Below, piece after piece: positions 10,434-19,180 of a DNA stretch of 64,000 bases. The position numbers and the translations under genes were made by a program. The DNA is from Variovorax sp. ZS18.2.2 (GTDB taxonomy: Bacteria > Pseudomonadota > Gammaproteobacteria > Burkholderiales > Burkholderiaceae_C), in contig NZ_JANLNM010000003.1 of NCBI RefSeq assembly GCF_024701975.1, positions 310,001 through 374,000 of the forward strand. The letters run 5' to 3'. The notes under the pieces were generated by a model. That model worked only from the letters and a program-made list of their open reading frames with translations. It did not search any database and was not told the DNA's origin. Positions within the stretch are counted from its first letter, which is position 1, and every line of letters starts with the position of its first letter.

Positions 10434-10982
10434 TCATGGTGGTGCAGACGTTTGCACCAGCTCTGCGAAGCCTACTCCGGTGCCAAGGTCGATGGCGTCT
10501 CGTTGAGCTGAGCCCGCCACTTCCTTATATTCCGCTGCGCACGCAAGGAATAGTCCTCTTGCGTTTTCAGCCGCTCGCCGGCTTGCCGCAAGCTCGAAGG
10601 GATAGGCGGCGGCGCTGGACAGCCCACCACTACGGGCGGCGGCGTCGAGCTGGGCGACATCGCGCCGCAGCCCGTCAACGTCATCACGATTGCTGCGATC
10701 GACACCGCCAGCCGCTTGTTTGCGAACTTGGTTTGCATGCTCGAGCTCCGCGGCCGCGGCCGCCTGTTGATGTTCAAACTTTCGGAAGTTGCCGTTGGCC
10801 AGGAGCGCGGCCTGCGTCCTGGCCAGGTCCGCCTTCGCGACGGCCGCCTGCAGCTCGTGCAGCGCGTTGTTCGCACCGTCCCGCTGGTGGCCTACCCAGC
10901 AGCCGTGCAGCACACTGGCGGCCATCAGGCCCGCCCAGATCCAGCCGGGCACCAGGCCGAGCAGAGTGGCAATCGCGCTCAT
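10434..10982 (-). CDS. Inner-membrane spanin (Rz-like)
   Basis: A 182-residue protein with one N-terminal membrane helix (LLGLVPGWIWAGLMAASVLHG) and a long charged, helix-forming periplasmic part rich in A, E, Q and R. This is the layout of phage i-spanins, which join with an outer-membrane lipoprotein to fuse the membranes at lysis. The start at 10982 (MSAIATLLGL) overlaps the endolysin stop as ATGA; a longer reading has no signal features. A separate lipoprotein frame lies wholly inside it. The last codons (LVQTSAPP) contain one copy of the 16-bp phage palindrome. Confidence 0.75.
   Translation of the reverse strand: MSAIATLLGLVPGWIWAGLMAASVLHGCWVGHQRDGANNALHELQAAVAKADLARTQAALLANGNFRKFEHQQAAAAAELEHANQVRKQAAGGVDRSNRDDVDGLRRDVAQLDAAARSGGLSSAAAYPFELAASRRAAENARGLFLACAAEYKEVAGSAQRDAIDLGTGVGFAELVQTSAPP
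10442..10457. repeat. 16-bp palindrome, copy 1
   Basis: GTGCAGACGTTTGCAC, one base from the perfect palindrome. It lies within the 3' end of the Rz-like gene, next to the left terminator. Confidence 0.75.
10472..10738 (-). CDS. Outer-membrane spanin lipoprotein (Rz1-like), embedded in Rz
   Basis: An 88-residue lipoprotein in an alternative frame inside the Rz-like gene. It starts MQTKFANKRLAVS, has a hydrophobic signal and a LTGC lipobox near residues 20-23, and is followed by a proline-rich segment (SSTPPPVVVGCPAPPPIP), the hallmark of Rz1 proteins. Embedding of Rz1 in Rz is the classical lambda arrangement. Larger readings of this frame upstream lack sense. The ATG is at 10736-10738. Confidence 0.75.
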   Translation of the reverse strand: MQTKFANKRLAVSIAAIVMTLTGCGAMSPSSTPPPVVVGCPAPPPIPSSLRQAGERLKTQEDYSLRAQRNIRKWRAQLNETPSTLAPE

Positions 10983-11584
10983 GGGAACTTCGCCTCGCCC
11001 GACACGATGGCCGAGCGGGCGTCCATGCCGAGGAACACCAGGCGGGTCGCCTCTCGCCGGCGCTGCAGACCTTTCACGACTTGGCCGCCGGCACGGTTCC
11101 ACTTCGGGATCTCGGCCGCCGCGCCGGCGTAGTCGCCCAGGTTGAGCTTTCGTAAGAAGGTCGACGGCCCTCCCCCGCCCAGGAACAGGATGCCGTCACG
11201 GCCCCCGCCACCTCGCCCAGTGTTGTAGACCGTCGAGACGACCGCATCGAACTGGCGCTGGTTCAATTCCACGTCGACGGCTGCCCGCACCGCCGGCTCG
11301 AAGTCCCGCGCCAGGCGCTTGGCATAGCGTGCGTCAGCCTCAGCCTGGCTGATGACCATGCCGACACTCACCCCCTCGGTGTCGCCCCACCCGATCGTCC
11401 AGGGCTTCCCGCTCAGGCTCGCGAACTGGGCCGGCACCTCGGTGAGCTTGTAGGGATCGATCCTGGCCGACTGCAGCGCCTTGAACAGCGGGGACAAGGG
11501 GTCGGGGTAGGCCCGCAGCTTGCAGGCCTCGTAGTAGTGGTTCAGCTCGTGCCCGTCGGCGCCCGTCGTAAGGTGTTCGTTCAT
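10979..11584 (-). CDS. Phage endolysin (GH24 lysozyme)
   Basis: A 201-residue muramidase that cuts the glycan strands of peptidoglycan at lysis. The GH24 triad can be placed at E19 (YYEACKLRAYPD), D28, nine residues later as in T4 lysozyme, and T63 (WTIGWGD), with an extra insertion of about 30 residues between D28 and T63. The rest matches the family, including LNQRQFDAVVSTVYNTG and the C-terminal GLQRRREATRLVFLG. No signal peptide is visible, so release depends on the holin next to it. The start overlaps the holin stop (11581-11584). Confidence 0.85.
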   Translation of the reverse strand: MNEHLTTGADGHELNHYYEACKLRAYPDPLSPLFKALQSARIDPYKLTEVPAQFASLSGKPWTIGWGDTEGVSVGMVISQAEADARYAKRLARDFEPAVRAAVDVELNQRQFDAVVSTVYNTGRGGGGRDGILFLGGGGPSTFLRKLNLGDYAGAAAEIPKWNRAGGQVVKGLQRRREATRLVFLGMDARSAIVSGEAKFP

Positions 11585-12078
11585 TGCTTATCTCCCAACG
11601 GCGCGGCCACCGAAGGCGGCGCGTCAGGCCCAGCGCCCCCACGCAGACGATTGCTCGCGTTCGCGATGGCGTCGGCGGCGAAGCGGTCGAGCACGCCGAA
11701 CCAGCGACCCCGCGAAAAGCCGGCCCAGAGGATCAACAAGATCCGCAGGTCCTGCACGACGATCGGCAGTTTTACCAGCGTGATCGCGCTGGCGCCGGAG
11801 TTGTAGCCCTGGATCGCGATGTAGGCCACGGCCCCACCGAAGATGGCGACGATCAGATCCTTCAGCAGCAGCGTCTTGACGTTGCCGACGAGCGCCCGCT
11901 CGGACACCAGCGTAAAGATGGTTCGCGCAGCGCCACCGAGCAGCCCGGCGGCCGCGGCGAACAGCAACGACATCCAGTCGTAGGCGAGTACGTCCTGCAC
12001 GAGGGTAGTGTTCGCGTAGCAGAGTGCGCTGTAACACGCCAGCCAAAGAAAGAAGGCCTGGTTAACGCGGCGCTGCAT
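11581..12078 (-). CDS. Phage holin-like membrane protein
   Basis: A 165-residue protein with hydrophobic segments near residues 7-24, 36-58 (MSLLFAAAAGLLGGAARTIF) and 75-90, and a hydrophilic C-terminus. Size, topology and position directly before the endolysin suggest a LydA-type holin that makes the inner-membrane holes. It overlaps the endolysin by 4 bp and the upstream membrane gene by 17 bp. Holin families diverge greatly, so the assignment rests on context. Confidence 0.65.
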   Translation of the reverse strand: MQRRVNQAFFLWLACYSALCYANTTLVQDVLAYDWMSLLFAAAAGLLGGAARTIFTLVSERALVGNVKTLLLKDLIVAIFGGAVAYIAIQGYNSGASAITLVKLPIVVQDLRILLILWAGFSRGRWFGVLDRFAADAIANASNRLRGGAGPDAPPSVAAPLGDKQ

Positions 12079-12628
12079 GGAAGTGCTCCCTCATCTGTTG
12101 AGCGTTGACTGACACACCAAAGATCCCGGCGATGAAGAAGACTGAGACGGCCCGGATTGCGTAGGCCCACGCGAGGCCTCCGACGTCGAGTTGCACCGCT
12201 CGATTCGCAAGCACGATCCACGTCGCACCGGCAAGCACCGCCGCGAAAGCCGCTGCTCGCCTGTAGCCCTTGTGGTCGAGGAGATCCGGTCGGAAGACCA
12301 GCGTGTAGAGATGCGGCAGCGCTGCAGCGAACGAGATCGAGAAGGCGCCGATCACGCACCACCTCGAGTACGTCATCGAACTCACGCGACCGATGAACGA
12401 GTCCGGTACACCGAAGACATAGAAGATCGGCTCGGCGAGCAACAACAGGAATACAGTCGTGATGAAAGCCGCCTGCAGTCGCACCTCTGCGCGGTCTTGG
12501 TCGACAGGCCAGCTGGGCGCGGATGCGATGTACCGACGTAGTTCGTCGACGTCGACGCGCACCAGCATCGCCGTGCCGAGAAAACTCTGCACGATGCCTG
12601 TGCCCAATCTCTTGAAGATGTTTTGCAT
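12062..12628 (-). CDS. Phage membrane protein of unknown function, first gene of lysis block
   Basis: A 188-residue protein with about four membrane segments (residues about 50-72, 88-108, 122-142 and 150-172). It heads the lysis gene series, right behind the terminator that ends the tail spike transcript and with a 17-bp overlap into the holin. It could be an accessory holin, an antiholin or a superinfection-exclusion protein. No family is recognised. Confidence 0.55.
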   Translation of the reverse strand: MQNIFKRLGTGIVQSFLGTAMLVRVDVDELRRYIASAPSWPVDQDRAEVRLQAAFITTVFLLLLAEPIFYVFGVPDSFIGRVSSMTYSRWCVIGAFSISFAAALPHLYTLVFRPDLLDHKGYRRAAAFAAVLAGATWIVLANRAVQLDVGGLAWAYAIRAVSVFFIAGIFGVSVNAQQMREHFHAAPR

Positions 12629-12639
12629 TGGTCATCCTT

Positions 12640-12668
12640 CAGAAAAAAGAAAACCCGCCGAAGCGGGT
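12640..12668 (-). terminator. Intrinsic terminator after the tail-spike gene
   Basis: On the minus strand ACCCGC-TTCG-GCGGGT is followed by TTTTCTTTTTTC. The C(TTCG)G loop is extra-stable. It lies between the tail-spike stop (12727) and the first lysis-block gene (12628), so lysis genes must be reached by antitermination or their own promoter. Confidence 0.8.
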
Positions 12669-12726
12669 CTAGATCTAGAAGCAACGCTGCATACGAGATG
12701 CCTCACTGCCATTGGAACGATCGCCG

Positions 12727-14958
12727 TCATTCTTCAACAGTCGCACTCCAAGACGCCGTGAAAGACAACGCACTTGCGAAGTTTGTACCGTCCGTCGTTG
12801 TGATGTTGATGGTGAAGCCGGCCGTGGTCTCCCCGGTCACATGAACGTTGAACGACTGGGTACCGGTGCGTCCTCGGTTCAGACTAATGCCGCTGACCTT
12901 CGGTTGCCGGGGCGCCCGCTGGTCATAGACGACAGCCAAGGCGAGAGTGTTTGCACCGGTGGAAGCGGGACCGGTAACAGACCCTGATCGCGACCATCCT
13001 CGGACCTTCGCAGTACCAGAGGCCGTCAGTGAGTATGGCGAGCCGGCTCCATAGGTGAGGCTCGGCACGATGGCCCCGCGAAGGTCGAGCACATCTACAG
13101 CCTTGCCGCCGCCACTTGGTGGACCAACGTAGATCGCGACATTGGGAGACGCTGACAGTTGCTGCACCTGAAGACCAGCAGCAGCGATGTTGAGAGGCTC
13201 AGTTGTCACGCAACCAGAGTTGATCATCGTGAAGGCGCGAATCGCGTCGGGAGCATTGATGCGCGTGTTTGTAATGTCGAAGGTGCCTCCGTATTTCGTG
13301 TTCGCGTTAATGGCCGAGCTGCTGTTCCCACCGACGTCAATCACGCCGCGCCCGCCGGCGAGAGAGCCATCGCCATAGGCAGTGATGCTGATGCCGGCGA
13401 ACGCGAAGTTAAAGCCCAACATCTCACCCATGTAGATCGCAGAGCCGTTCTGATTTTTCTTCGCGATCAGAATCGAGCCGGGCATGATCCCGTTGTTATT
13501 TCCACCTCCGGAATATCCGCCGTTGATGACGCCCTGGAAGCGCCAGCCCTCGGTGTTGCCGTGGTTGTTCACCGCACCAACCCCCTGCCCCGCGGTTTCG
13601 GCATTCGAGAAGAACCCGGAAATCAGACCATCTCGACACGGCACAGATCCGACATAGTCCCCGCCGCCGGTCGTCACCGCATGTCGACCACCTCCCCAAC
13701 GACCATCCATTCGCACCTTCTGCGAATTGCTGGCCACCAGTCCATAGTCGTTCGATCCTGCGGCGGCATTCGCTTGATTCAGATCGACGCCCACTCCAGT
13801 GACGTTGTAGCAACGCTTGAGCTCACAAGCTGCGTACGAACTGTTATCAGCAGCCAGGTTGTCGAGGCGCGTGGCTGGATAGTTCTCAAACTTTGTGCAG
13901 GCCACGGAATCAAAGCCAGCTGCCTTACTTCCGATCACCTGCAGGCGACCGCCTGTGATCGTGAACGACGCCCGAGGTAGGCGATACATCTGGACCGCGG
14001 TTGCGAGATAGGCGTCCCACAATGAGCCGAAAATTCGCGCAGTGTTTCCAGTCACACTTTCCACTTCGACAAACTCTCCTGCTCGGTAGACCGTGCGCGC
14101 TGCGTTGTAACTTCCATTCGTCGGGTTGTAGATCACCACCACGTCGCCACGTTGAACCGCCGGTGCGCTGACGAACGCGAGCGCCCCTTGACCCTTGAAT
14201 GCGACGGGCATCGCTACCGCGTCAAGGTTCGGGAGAGCCACCAATGCGCCCGCATAGGCATAGAAGCAAGCAGCGTCAGGGAACGACGCCGCGTTGGTGG
14301 CCTGGGAGAAGTCGAGCACCACGTTGCCGACGCGCAAACTGCCACTGCCGCTGATCGTGATCTGTCGCTTCAGCACGTAGGTGCCGTCGGGGATGTAATT
14401 TCCGCCAGCGATGGCCCAGCGCTCGAAAGCATTGGTCCAATCAGGATCTGTCGCGAGCCAAAAGTCCTGCGGAGAAATGCCGAACTCGCGGGCCTTTGCC
14501 TGAACGGTTCGTTTGACTGCGCCGGCGCCGGCTTGGGCGAACCCGACGAGCAGTGCTCCTGTGGACGCCCCGAGATCCGCACCGCTCACACCTTGGATCA
14601 ATCGAAACTTCGCTGTCTCGAACGAACCGCTGGTCGTGAACGGCAGGAAGCTTTCGATAGGCGCGTAAGTAGAGATGCTGACGCCATCGAAGTAGCTCAC
14701 CGTCTGGTTGGGGACGGTCATGAGCAATCCCGCGGTGTAGGGGACTGGAACTTGATAGCCCAGGCTCGCCAGAACCGCTTGCGCGTTGGAGTCGATCACG
14801 TCGAGACGCTCAACCGCCAGCGCATCAATGCCAGCCAGCGTTCGCTTGCTGCGCCCCGTTCGGTCTGTCGCAGTAAGGGCGGTGGAATTCGCAAACGCCG
14901 CCACGTGGTCAACGTCGACCTTGCCGTTGTTGAGATCAGCGACTTGAATGGCTGTCAT
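12727..14958 (-). CDS. Phage tail fibre/tail spike with beta-helix
   Basis: A 743-residue receptor-binding protein. The N-terminal 60 residues (MTAIQVADLNNGKVDVDHVAA) look like a virion-attachment segment. From about residue 180 to 600 the chain is rich in short G/N/S-containing strands (e.g. ASFTITGGRLQVIGSKA, GYSGGGNNNGIMPG), typical of right-handed beta-helix tail spikes that bind or cut surface polysaccharide. A C-terminal beta-rich domain follows (VSGISLNRGRTG to the end). I chose the ATG at 14958 because AAAGAGC lies just upstream; a longer reading runs into the J gene. The target is probably host polysaccharide, but no catalytic residues can be assigned. Confidence 0.75.
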   Translation of the reverse strand: MTAIQVADLNNGKVDVDHVAAFANSTALTATDRTGRSKRTLAGIDALAVERLDVIDSNAQAVLASLGYQVPVPYTAGLLMTVPNQTVSYFDGVSISTYAPIESFLPFTTSGSFETAKFRLIQGVSGADLGASTGALLVGFAQAGAGAVKRTVQAKAREFGISPQDFWLATDPDWTNAFERWAIAGGNYIPDGTYVLKRQITISGSGSLRVGNVVLDFSQATNAASFPDAACFYAYAGALVALPNLDAVAMPVAFKGQGALAFVSAPAVQRGDVVVIYNPTNGSYNAARTVYRAGEFVEVESVTGNTARIFGSLWDAYLATAVQMYRLPRASFTITGGRLQVIGSKAAGFDSVACTKFENYPATRLDNLAADNSSYAACELKRCYNVTGVGVDLNQANAAAGSNDYGLVASNSQKVRMDGRWGGGRHAVTTGGGDYVGSVPCRDGLISGFFSNAETAGQGVGAVNNHGNTEGWRFQGVINGGYSGGGNNNGIMPGSILIAKKNQNGSAIYMGEMLGFNFAFAGISITAYGDGSLAGGRGVIDVGGNSSSAINANTKYGGTFDITNTRINAPDAIRAFTMINSGCVTTEPLNIAAAGLQVQQLSASPNVAIYVGPPSGGGKAVDVLDLRGAIVPSLTYGAGSPYSLTASGTAKVRGWSRSGSVTGPASTGANTLALAVVYDQRAPRQPKVSGISLNRGRTGTQSFNVHVTGETTAGFTINITTTDGTNFASALSFTASWSATVEE

Positions 14959-14977
14959 TTTTGCTCTTTCTATTACG

Positions 14978-17818
14978 TCAATTGATGACCGACTCTTTGG
15001 GTGGGATCGGTTGGAGATCCGCTGCGTAGTAATCCGGGCTGTAGTTGATGGCTCGGATCTGGATGTATTGCCCGTCCGATACACCAATCTCCTGCACCAG
15101 GTAGGCTTGAGCTGTACGCGCGTCGTCACTCGCGAACGAGAAGATCGTGCGAATGCCTTCCTGCCCAGCTTCAGTAACCACGGACTCGCTCGGCGGGCTT
15201 TGCAGCATTACCTTGTTTGCCGCCAAGCCAGCCGTGACGTTGATGCTCTGCAGGCTTCCATCGCGCCGCATCAACACAATGCTGTGATTGACCGTCGGCG
15301 CGAACTCCACATCGCGGCTTAGCGTGAGCTCGAGCCCGCTCTGCCCCACCACTTCTCCGTCGAAGCTTCTGAACCGCGTGTTGTCGACGATGTCGACGCG
15401 TGTGTTCGGCAGCAACGCCCGAGCATCCGTGGTGGTCTCGGTCTCGATGGAGATTCGCTGCCCGATCAGCTTTTGGTACTCGCGACACGCGCGCAGCCAT
15501 GCCTGCGGATAGGACCGAATGCCGGGAATTTCGAACTTCTTCAGTTTGGTATGGCTACCGTCCAACGGAAGTCGAATCGTCTCGGCCTGCTGTGTCTCGG
15601 GGTCCTGGTAGATGAACTCCACACCGTCGTAGTCGGCATCATTGGCAAACGTGCGAGTGATCGTCTCAGCGTCCGGCCTCTTGTTCCGGTGCGTGAAAAG
15701 CGCCGTGCTTGCAGGCTGCGCTCGGTCGAATGCCAACCGGATCCTCCCGCTCTGGCGGTAGGCAATGCAGGTCCCCGCATTCGCGATCGTCTGGATCGTC
15801 TCCTCGAGGCTCGTGTTCTCACTATCGAAGGTGTAGTTGAAGGTCGGCAGTTCGGGGTGGATCGCATAGGCGAGATCCACTTGTGCAGACATCTGCACCA
15901 TGTCGAGCTCAGCCAGTGTCCGGCTGCCGATCTTCGGGTCGAGCGCGACCGCCGCGATCACGTCATGCAGAAATCCTGTGGCCTCCAAGGTGCCGGACAC
16001 ATGGCGCCCATCCGCATCGAACGCGCCGGAGAATCCGCTGCCGGTCCACCTTGGCAACAGCCGACTGGCAATGCAGTTGAGCTGCCGGTTGCGCACGGCC
16101 GTTGCCCGCGGTGTGGCCCTGGTGACAGTGTGGATCGTTGTCTTGTTGCCGAAGTGCGGCTTGGTGATCGGCGACACGCTGTACAGGTCGGCCCACTTAA
16201 TTTCATCGACGATCGTGCCTTGAAAATCGTAGAGATAGGGCGTAGTACGGCGCATGCGCACGCGGGCGGGGCCCACCCATCCCGTGACGCGCTCCAGCGT
16301 TTCACCACGCTCATCGGTCGTAGCACCGGTCATCGTGCTGCTGACGGTCTCGATATTGCCAGTGGGATTCAGATCTGCGTCGAGCTGCTCGATCTGCATC
16401 TGGTACGACACTGACAACGGCGAACGCCCCCCGTTGTCCGCAAAGAGGCCCTGTGCGGCCACCACATTGGTCCAAACCTGCGTTCGGTCAACCGCCGGCT
16501 GCACGATCCAGTCGGTCCAATCGACAAGCCCGTTGTTGACGATCACCGTAGTCAGCAGCTCTGGGCTGTAGCCGTGGTCGTCGGGGAACGTTGCACCATC
16601 AAGCACGAGAACCTGATCGTTCACTTCCGTGATCGTGCGTGTGCCGGCGTATCCTGGATGATGGACAACACCATCGACGTGAACTCCGATCGGGAACGGG
16701 AAGCCCACCTCGTCGACTTGCGACCCACTAGTCACCGTGATGATGTGACTCGCCGGCTTCGTATCGACGGTGAACGTTCCGTTGTTGCCAGCGTTGGCAA
16801 AACCCGAGATGGTCACTTGGTCGCCAGGAGAAAGCCTTGTGAAAAGCCCTGCACCTTCCGGGGTAGTGTCCGTGTATTGGCGAGTGGCGCCTTCCACAAC
16901 GGCATTGCCGTCGATCGAGTACACCTCATCCAGATTGGAGATAGTGACCGTCTGCCCGACTTCGCTGATCGCGTTGAAATTCGGTCGAGCGTGGAGCTGC
17001 AGGATCTGGTCCTTCGCATTGCCCGGAATCTGGATCTCGCGACCACTGGCGGTCGTCACGTTCCTCGTGACCCCTGCCTTGGCATAGACGTAGTTGTCCG
17101 CGCTGGGCAACTGAATCTGGTTCTGTGCCTTCAGCGTGAAACCATCGGTCTCCACGGCCCGACGCACCGACACGATCGCATCGATGATGGCGGGGCCAAT
17201 CTGCAATTGCGGCGCGCTGCCGTCATTGGGCGAGTGGAATGGCGGGTAAACCGCGGCGCTGGCGCCAGTGATCGAGGCAATCGGCGTTTCGCCGTCTTTC
17301 ACCTCGGAGATGGTGTGGTAGCCCCGGCCGACGCAGTAGTACCCGAACTCGATGCGTTGATTGTTCTGGTACTTGACGTACGTTGGCATCATGAGCGACG
17401 GCACACTTTTGACCGTGCCGTAGATGTCTTCCACACGCTGCAGCAGGCGCACCTGGTTCTCGCGCGAGCCAAGTGCATTGTTTGGCGACTGCTGGGTCCG
17501 GTTCACATTCGCCGGCATGTCCGGCGGCGGGAACAAGATCGCCGATGCCACCGACAGCACCACGCTGATCAGAAAGCTGGCGATGGTCGCGGGCTCGCCC
17601 GGGCTCTCGAGCACAACGTAGTCCGCAGCATTGGCGTTGAGGATCGCATCCAGGTTGCCGCTGATCTCAGTCTCCGCAGACGGCTCGCCTGCGAAGATCT
17701 GCACATTGCCTCTCGGGCCGGCGCCATAGTGCTCGAGCAGCCACTCGGCCAGGCTCGACGGATAGAACACCAGCGGCGCGCAGGGCGCGAAGGGATGCTC
17801 ATAGACACGGACTCTCAC
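14978..17818 (-). CDS. Tail tip/host-specificity protein (lambda J-like)
   Basis: A 946-residue tail-tip protein. I set the start at a GTG (17816-17818) that overlaps the NlpC gene stop as GTGA, giving VRVRVYEHPFAPCAPLV; the ATG at 18139 would lie inside the neighbour. A hydrophobic stretch near residues 75-95 (IASFLISVVLSVASAILFPP) and the following region (RTQQSPNNALGSRENQVRLLQRVEDIYG) are usual in J-like proteins of beta- and gammaproteobacterial phages. The middle contains fibronectin-like beta domains (VTISGFANAGNNGTFTVDT). Its place after the NlpC tail peptidase is the lambda K-I-J order. Confidence 0.85.
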   Translation of the reverse strand: MRVRVYEHPFAPCAPLVFYPSSLAEWLLEHYGAGPRGNVQIFAGEPSAETEISGNLDAILNANAADYVVLESPGEPATIASFLISVVLSVASAILFPPPDMPANVNRTQQSPNNALGSRENQVRLLQRVEDIYGTVKSVPSLMMPTYVKYQNNQRIEFGYYCVGRGYHTISEVKDGETPIASITGASAAVYPPFHSPNDGSAPQLQIGPAIIDAIVSVRRAVETDGFTLKAQNQIQLPSADNYVYAKAGVTRNVTTASGREIQIPGNAKDQILQLHARPNFNAISEVGQTVTISNLDEVYSIDGNAVVEGATRQYTDTTPEGAGLFTRLSPGDQVTISGFANAGNNGTFTVDTKPASHIITVTSGSQVDEVGFPFPIGVHVDGVVHHPGYAGTRTITEVNDQVLVLDGATFPDDHGYSPELLTTVIVNNGLVDWTDWIVQPAVDRTQVWTNVVAAQGLFADNGGRSPLSVSYQMQIEQLDADLNPTGNIETVSSTMTGATTDERGETLERVTGWVGPARVRMRRTTPYLYDFQGTIVDEIKWADLYSVSPITKPHFGNKTTIHTVTRATPRATAVRNRQLNCIASRLLPRWTGSGFSGAFDADGRHVSGTLEATGFLHDVIAAVALDPKIGSRTLAELDMVQMSAQVDLAYAIHPELPTFNYTFDSENTSLEETIQTIANAGTCIAYRQSGRIRLAFDRAQPASTALFTHRNKRPDAETITRTFANDADYDGVEFIYQDPETQQAETIRLPLDGSHTKLKKFEIPGIRSYPQAWLRACREYQKLIGQRISIETETTTDARALLPNTRVDIVDNTRFRSFDGEVVGQSGLELTLSRDVEFAPTVNHSIVLMRRDGSLQSINVTAGLAANKVMLQSPPSESVVTEAGQEGIRTIFSFASDDARTAQAYLVQEIGVSDGQYIQIRAINYSPDYYAADLQPIPPKESVIN

Positions 17819-18183
17819 GGGTGCCCCCAGAACTGCATGATGGGATAGGTGTCGGCCAAACTCGCAATGTCCTGGTACAGATTTCCATCTTCGAGGGCAT
17901 GCAGCACCTTGCCGTCGAAATAGACGCCACAGTGGTGAAGTCCCAGCGACATCGAACGGCCCAGCAACACGATGCTGTAGTCCTGCGGAACTTCGATCTG
18001 CTCGAACCCATGCTGGCTCTTGTGCATGGCAATGCGGAAAGCGCTTGCGATTGCACGCAGAGAGCTGTTGATCGTGCGATAGGCCGTCACGTCCTGGCCC
18101 AACTCCGCGCTGTACACATCGGCCACGAGAGCCCAGCACGGCGGGCTGGGGTACTGTCTGGCCAGGTAGTCGTTCACGTTCAC
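17815..18183 (-). CDS. NlpC/P60-type tail peptidase
   Basis: A 122-residue papain-like peptidase of the C40 type. The probable nucleophile is the Cys of SPPCWALVADVY near residue 16, and the His is in LGLHHCGVYFDG near residue 83. In siphophages such proteins sit in the tail tip and cleave peptidoglycan cross-links during DNA entry. It is coupled to the J-like gene by a GTGA overlap and to the DUF1833 gene by 4 bp. Confidence 0.8.
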   Translation of the reverse strand: MNVNDYLARQYPSPPCWALVADVYSAELGQDVTAYRTINSSLRAIASAFRIAMHKSQHGFEQIEVPQDYSIVLLGRSMSLGLHHCGVYFDGKVLHALEDGNLYQDIASLADTYPIMQFWGHP

Positions 18184-18686
18184 AGGAAACCTCTCATCAT
18201 GGGTACGTCGCGTGGCGTGTAGATCTCGCCGGTGCGGGTCACATTCAGGCGCGGAGACACGGCCGACAAAGTCGCCGTGCCCAGTCGATACGAGACCGAT
18301 TCGGTCTGCAGTACAGCCGTTGTCTGTGCCTCGCTGAGGTCGTCGCTCAAGTACTCCCGATAGACCGCGCGAACCTTCTCTTTGGTGCCGACCGGGATCC
18401 GGTCCATCTCACGATGGAACTCGTCATTGATGTCGACGGTGTCGATCGCGACGTCAAACTTCTGGTCAAGGTTGCCCTCGCTGCCGGCCAGCTTGATGTC
18501 CAGGTTGATGGGCAGCACCTCGACCACGCCGTCCTCGGTCGTGATGTGCCCGGTGTAAGGCTCGCGCCAGAAGCGGAAGACCTTAGACAGCGCCGAATGG
18601 CTCAGCTCGAGCGTCTGGATTGCATGCTTGTTTTGGGGAGCCGACGCCAGCCAGATACGCAAGCGTGTTTCGAGATCGAGTGACAT
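18180..18686 (-). CDS. DUF1833-like minor tail protein
   Basis: A 168-residue tail protein starting MSLDLETRLRIWLASAPQNK. It has the family pattern of an early LELSHSALSKVFRF strand, a central AVYREYLSDDLSEAQ motif, and a C-terminal PMMRGFL. It corresponds by position to lambda gpL. The ATG at 18686 shares one base with the upstream stop (TGATG); a reading to 19265 is a shadow. It lies between the 164-residue tail protein and NlpC. Confidence 0.75.
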   Translation of the reverse strand: MSLDLETRLRIWLASAPQNKHAIQTLELSHSALSKVFRFWREPYTGHITTEDGVVEVLPINLDIKLAGSEGNLDQKFDVAIDTVDINDEFHREMDRIPVGTKEKVRAVYREYLSDDLSEAQTTAVLQTESVSYRLGTATLSAVSPRLNVTRTGEIYTPRDVPMMRGFL

Positions 18687-19180
18687 CAGAGTCCCACTAC
18701 GTTGATGTCGATGTTGGCGAAGATGGCCAGACGACTCAGTAGGTCGTCGGACTGGTCGCCGGCGACGTTCCACAGATCGAGGAGAGCTTGCGCATCGGCG
18801 GCCGAGTAGTCGTAGACACGGCTCTCCGCCTCGACGGCAAACCGCACCAGCGTCACTTGTCCGCCGACACGCGTCGCGTCGTAGCTGCCCGGAATGATGT
18901 TGCAGGCATGCACCTGCAGGCCGAACCCGCTGTCGATCGGCATGTCGAAGGTGATCGCGCCCTTCTTGAGGATGTGATGGAAAAACACCGTCCACACGCT
19001 GTAGCGCGCAGCATCCATCCCCATCTGGACGTTGTACCGCTGGACCCCTCGGTCGTAGTCCATCCCGTAGCGCGGCGCACCGCCCGCTACCTCGGTTCGC
19101 CTCACCCCACCCGGCCCATCGGTGCCGTAGCTCGATGTGATGATCTTGAATCCCCGCGGGATGCTTGGATTGGGCATCAA
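18686..19180 (-). CDS. Minor tail protein of unknown family
   Basis: A 164-residue protein between the tape measure and DUF1833 genes, the place of lambda gpM. It is predicted to be mostly beta strand with no signal or membrane segment (e.g. FKIITSSYGTDGPGGVRRTEVAGG at the start). It overlaps the tape-measure stop by 4 bp. Role in the tail-tip complex is inferred from position only. Confidence 0.7.
   Translation of the reverse strand: MMPNPSIPRGFKIITSSYGTDGPGGVRRTEVAGGAPRYGMDYDRGVQRYNVQMGMDAARYSVWTVFFHHILKKGAITFDMPIDSGFGLQVHACNIIPGSYDATRVGGQVTLVRFAVEAESRVYDYSAADAQALLDLWNVAGDQSDDLLSRLAIFANIDINVVGL

Noticed and set aside
14152..14985. Plus-strand frame of 277 codons opposite the tail spike
   Set aside because: Opposite-strand shadow with repeated Arg/Val/His and no domain; the tail spike frame is clearly the coding one.
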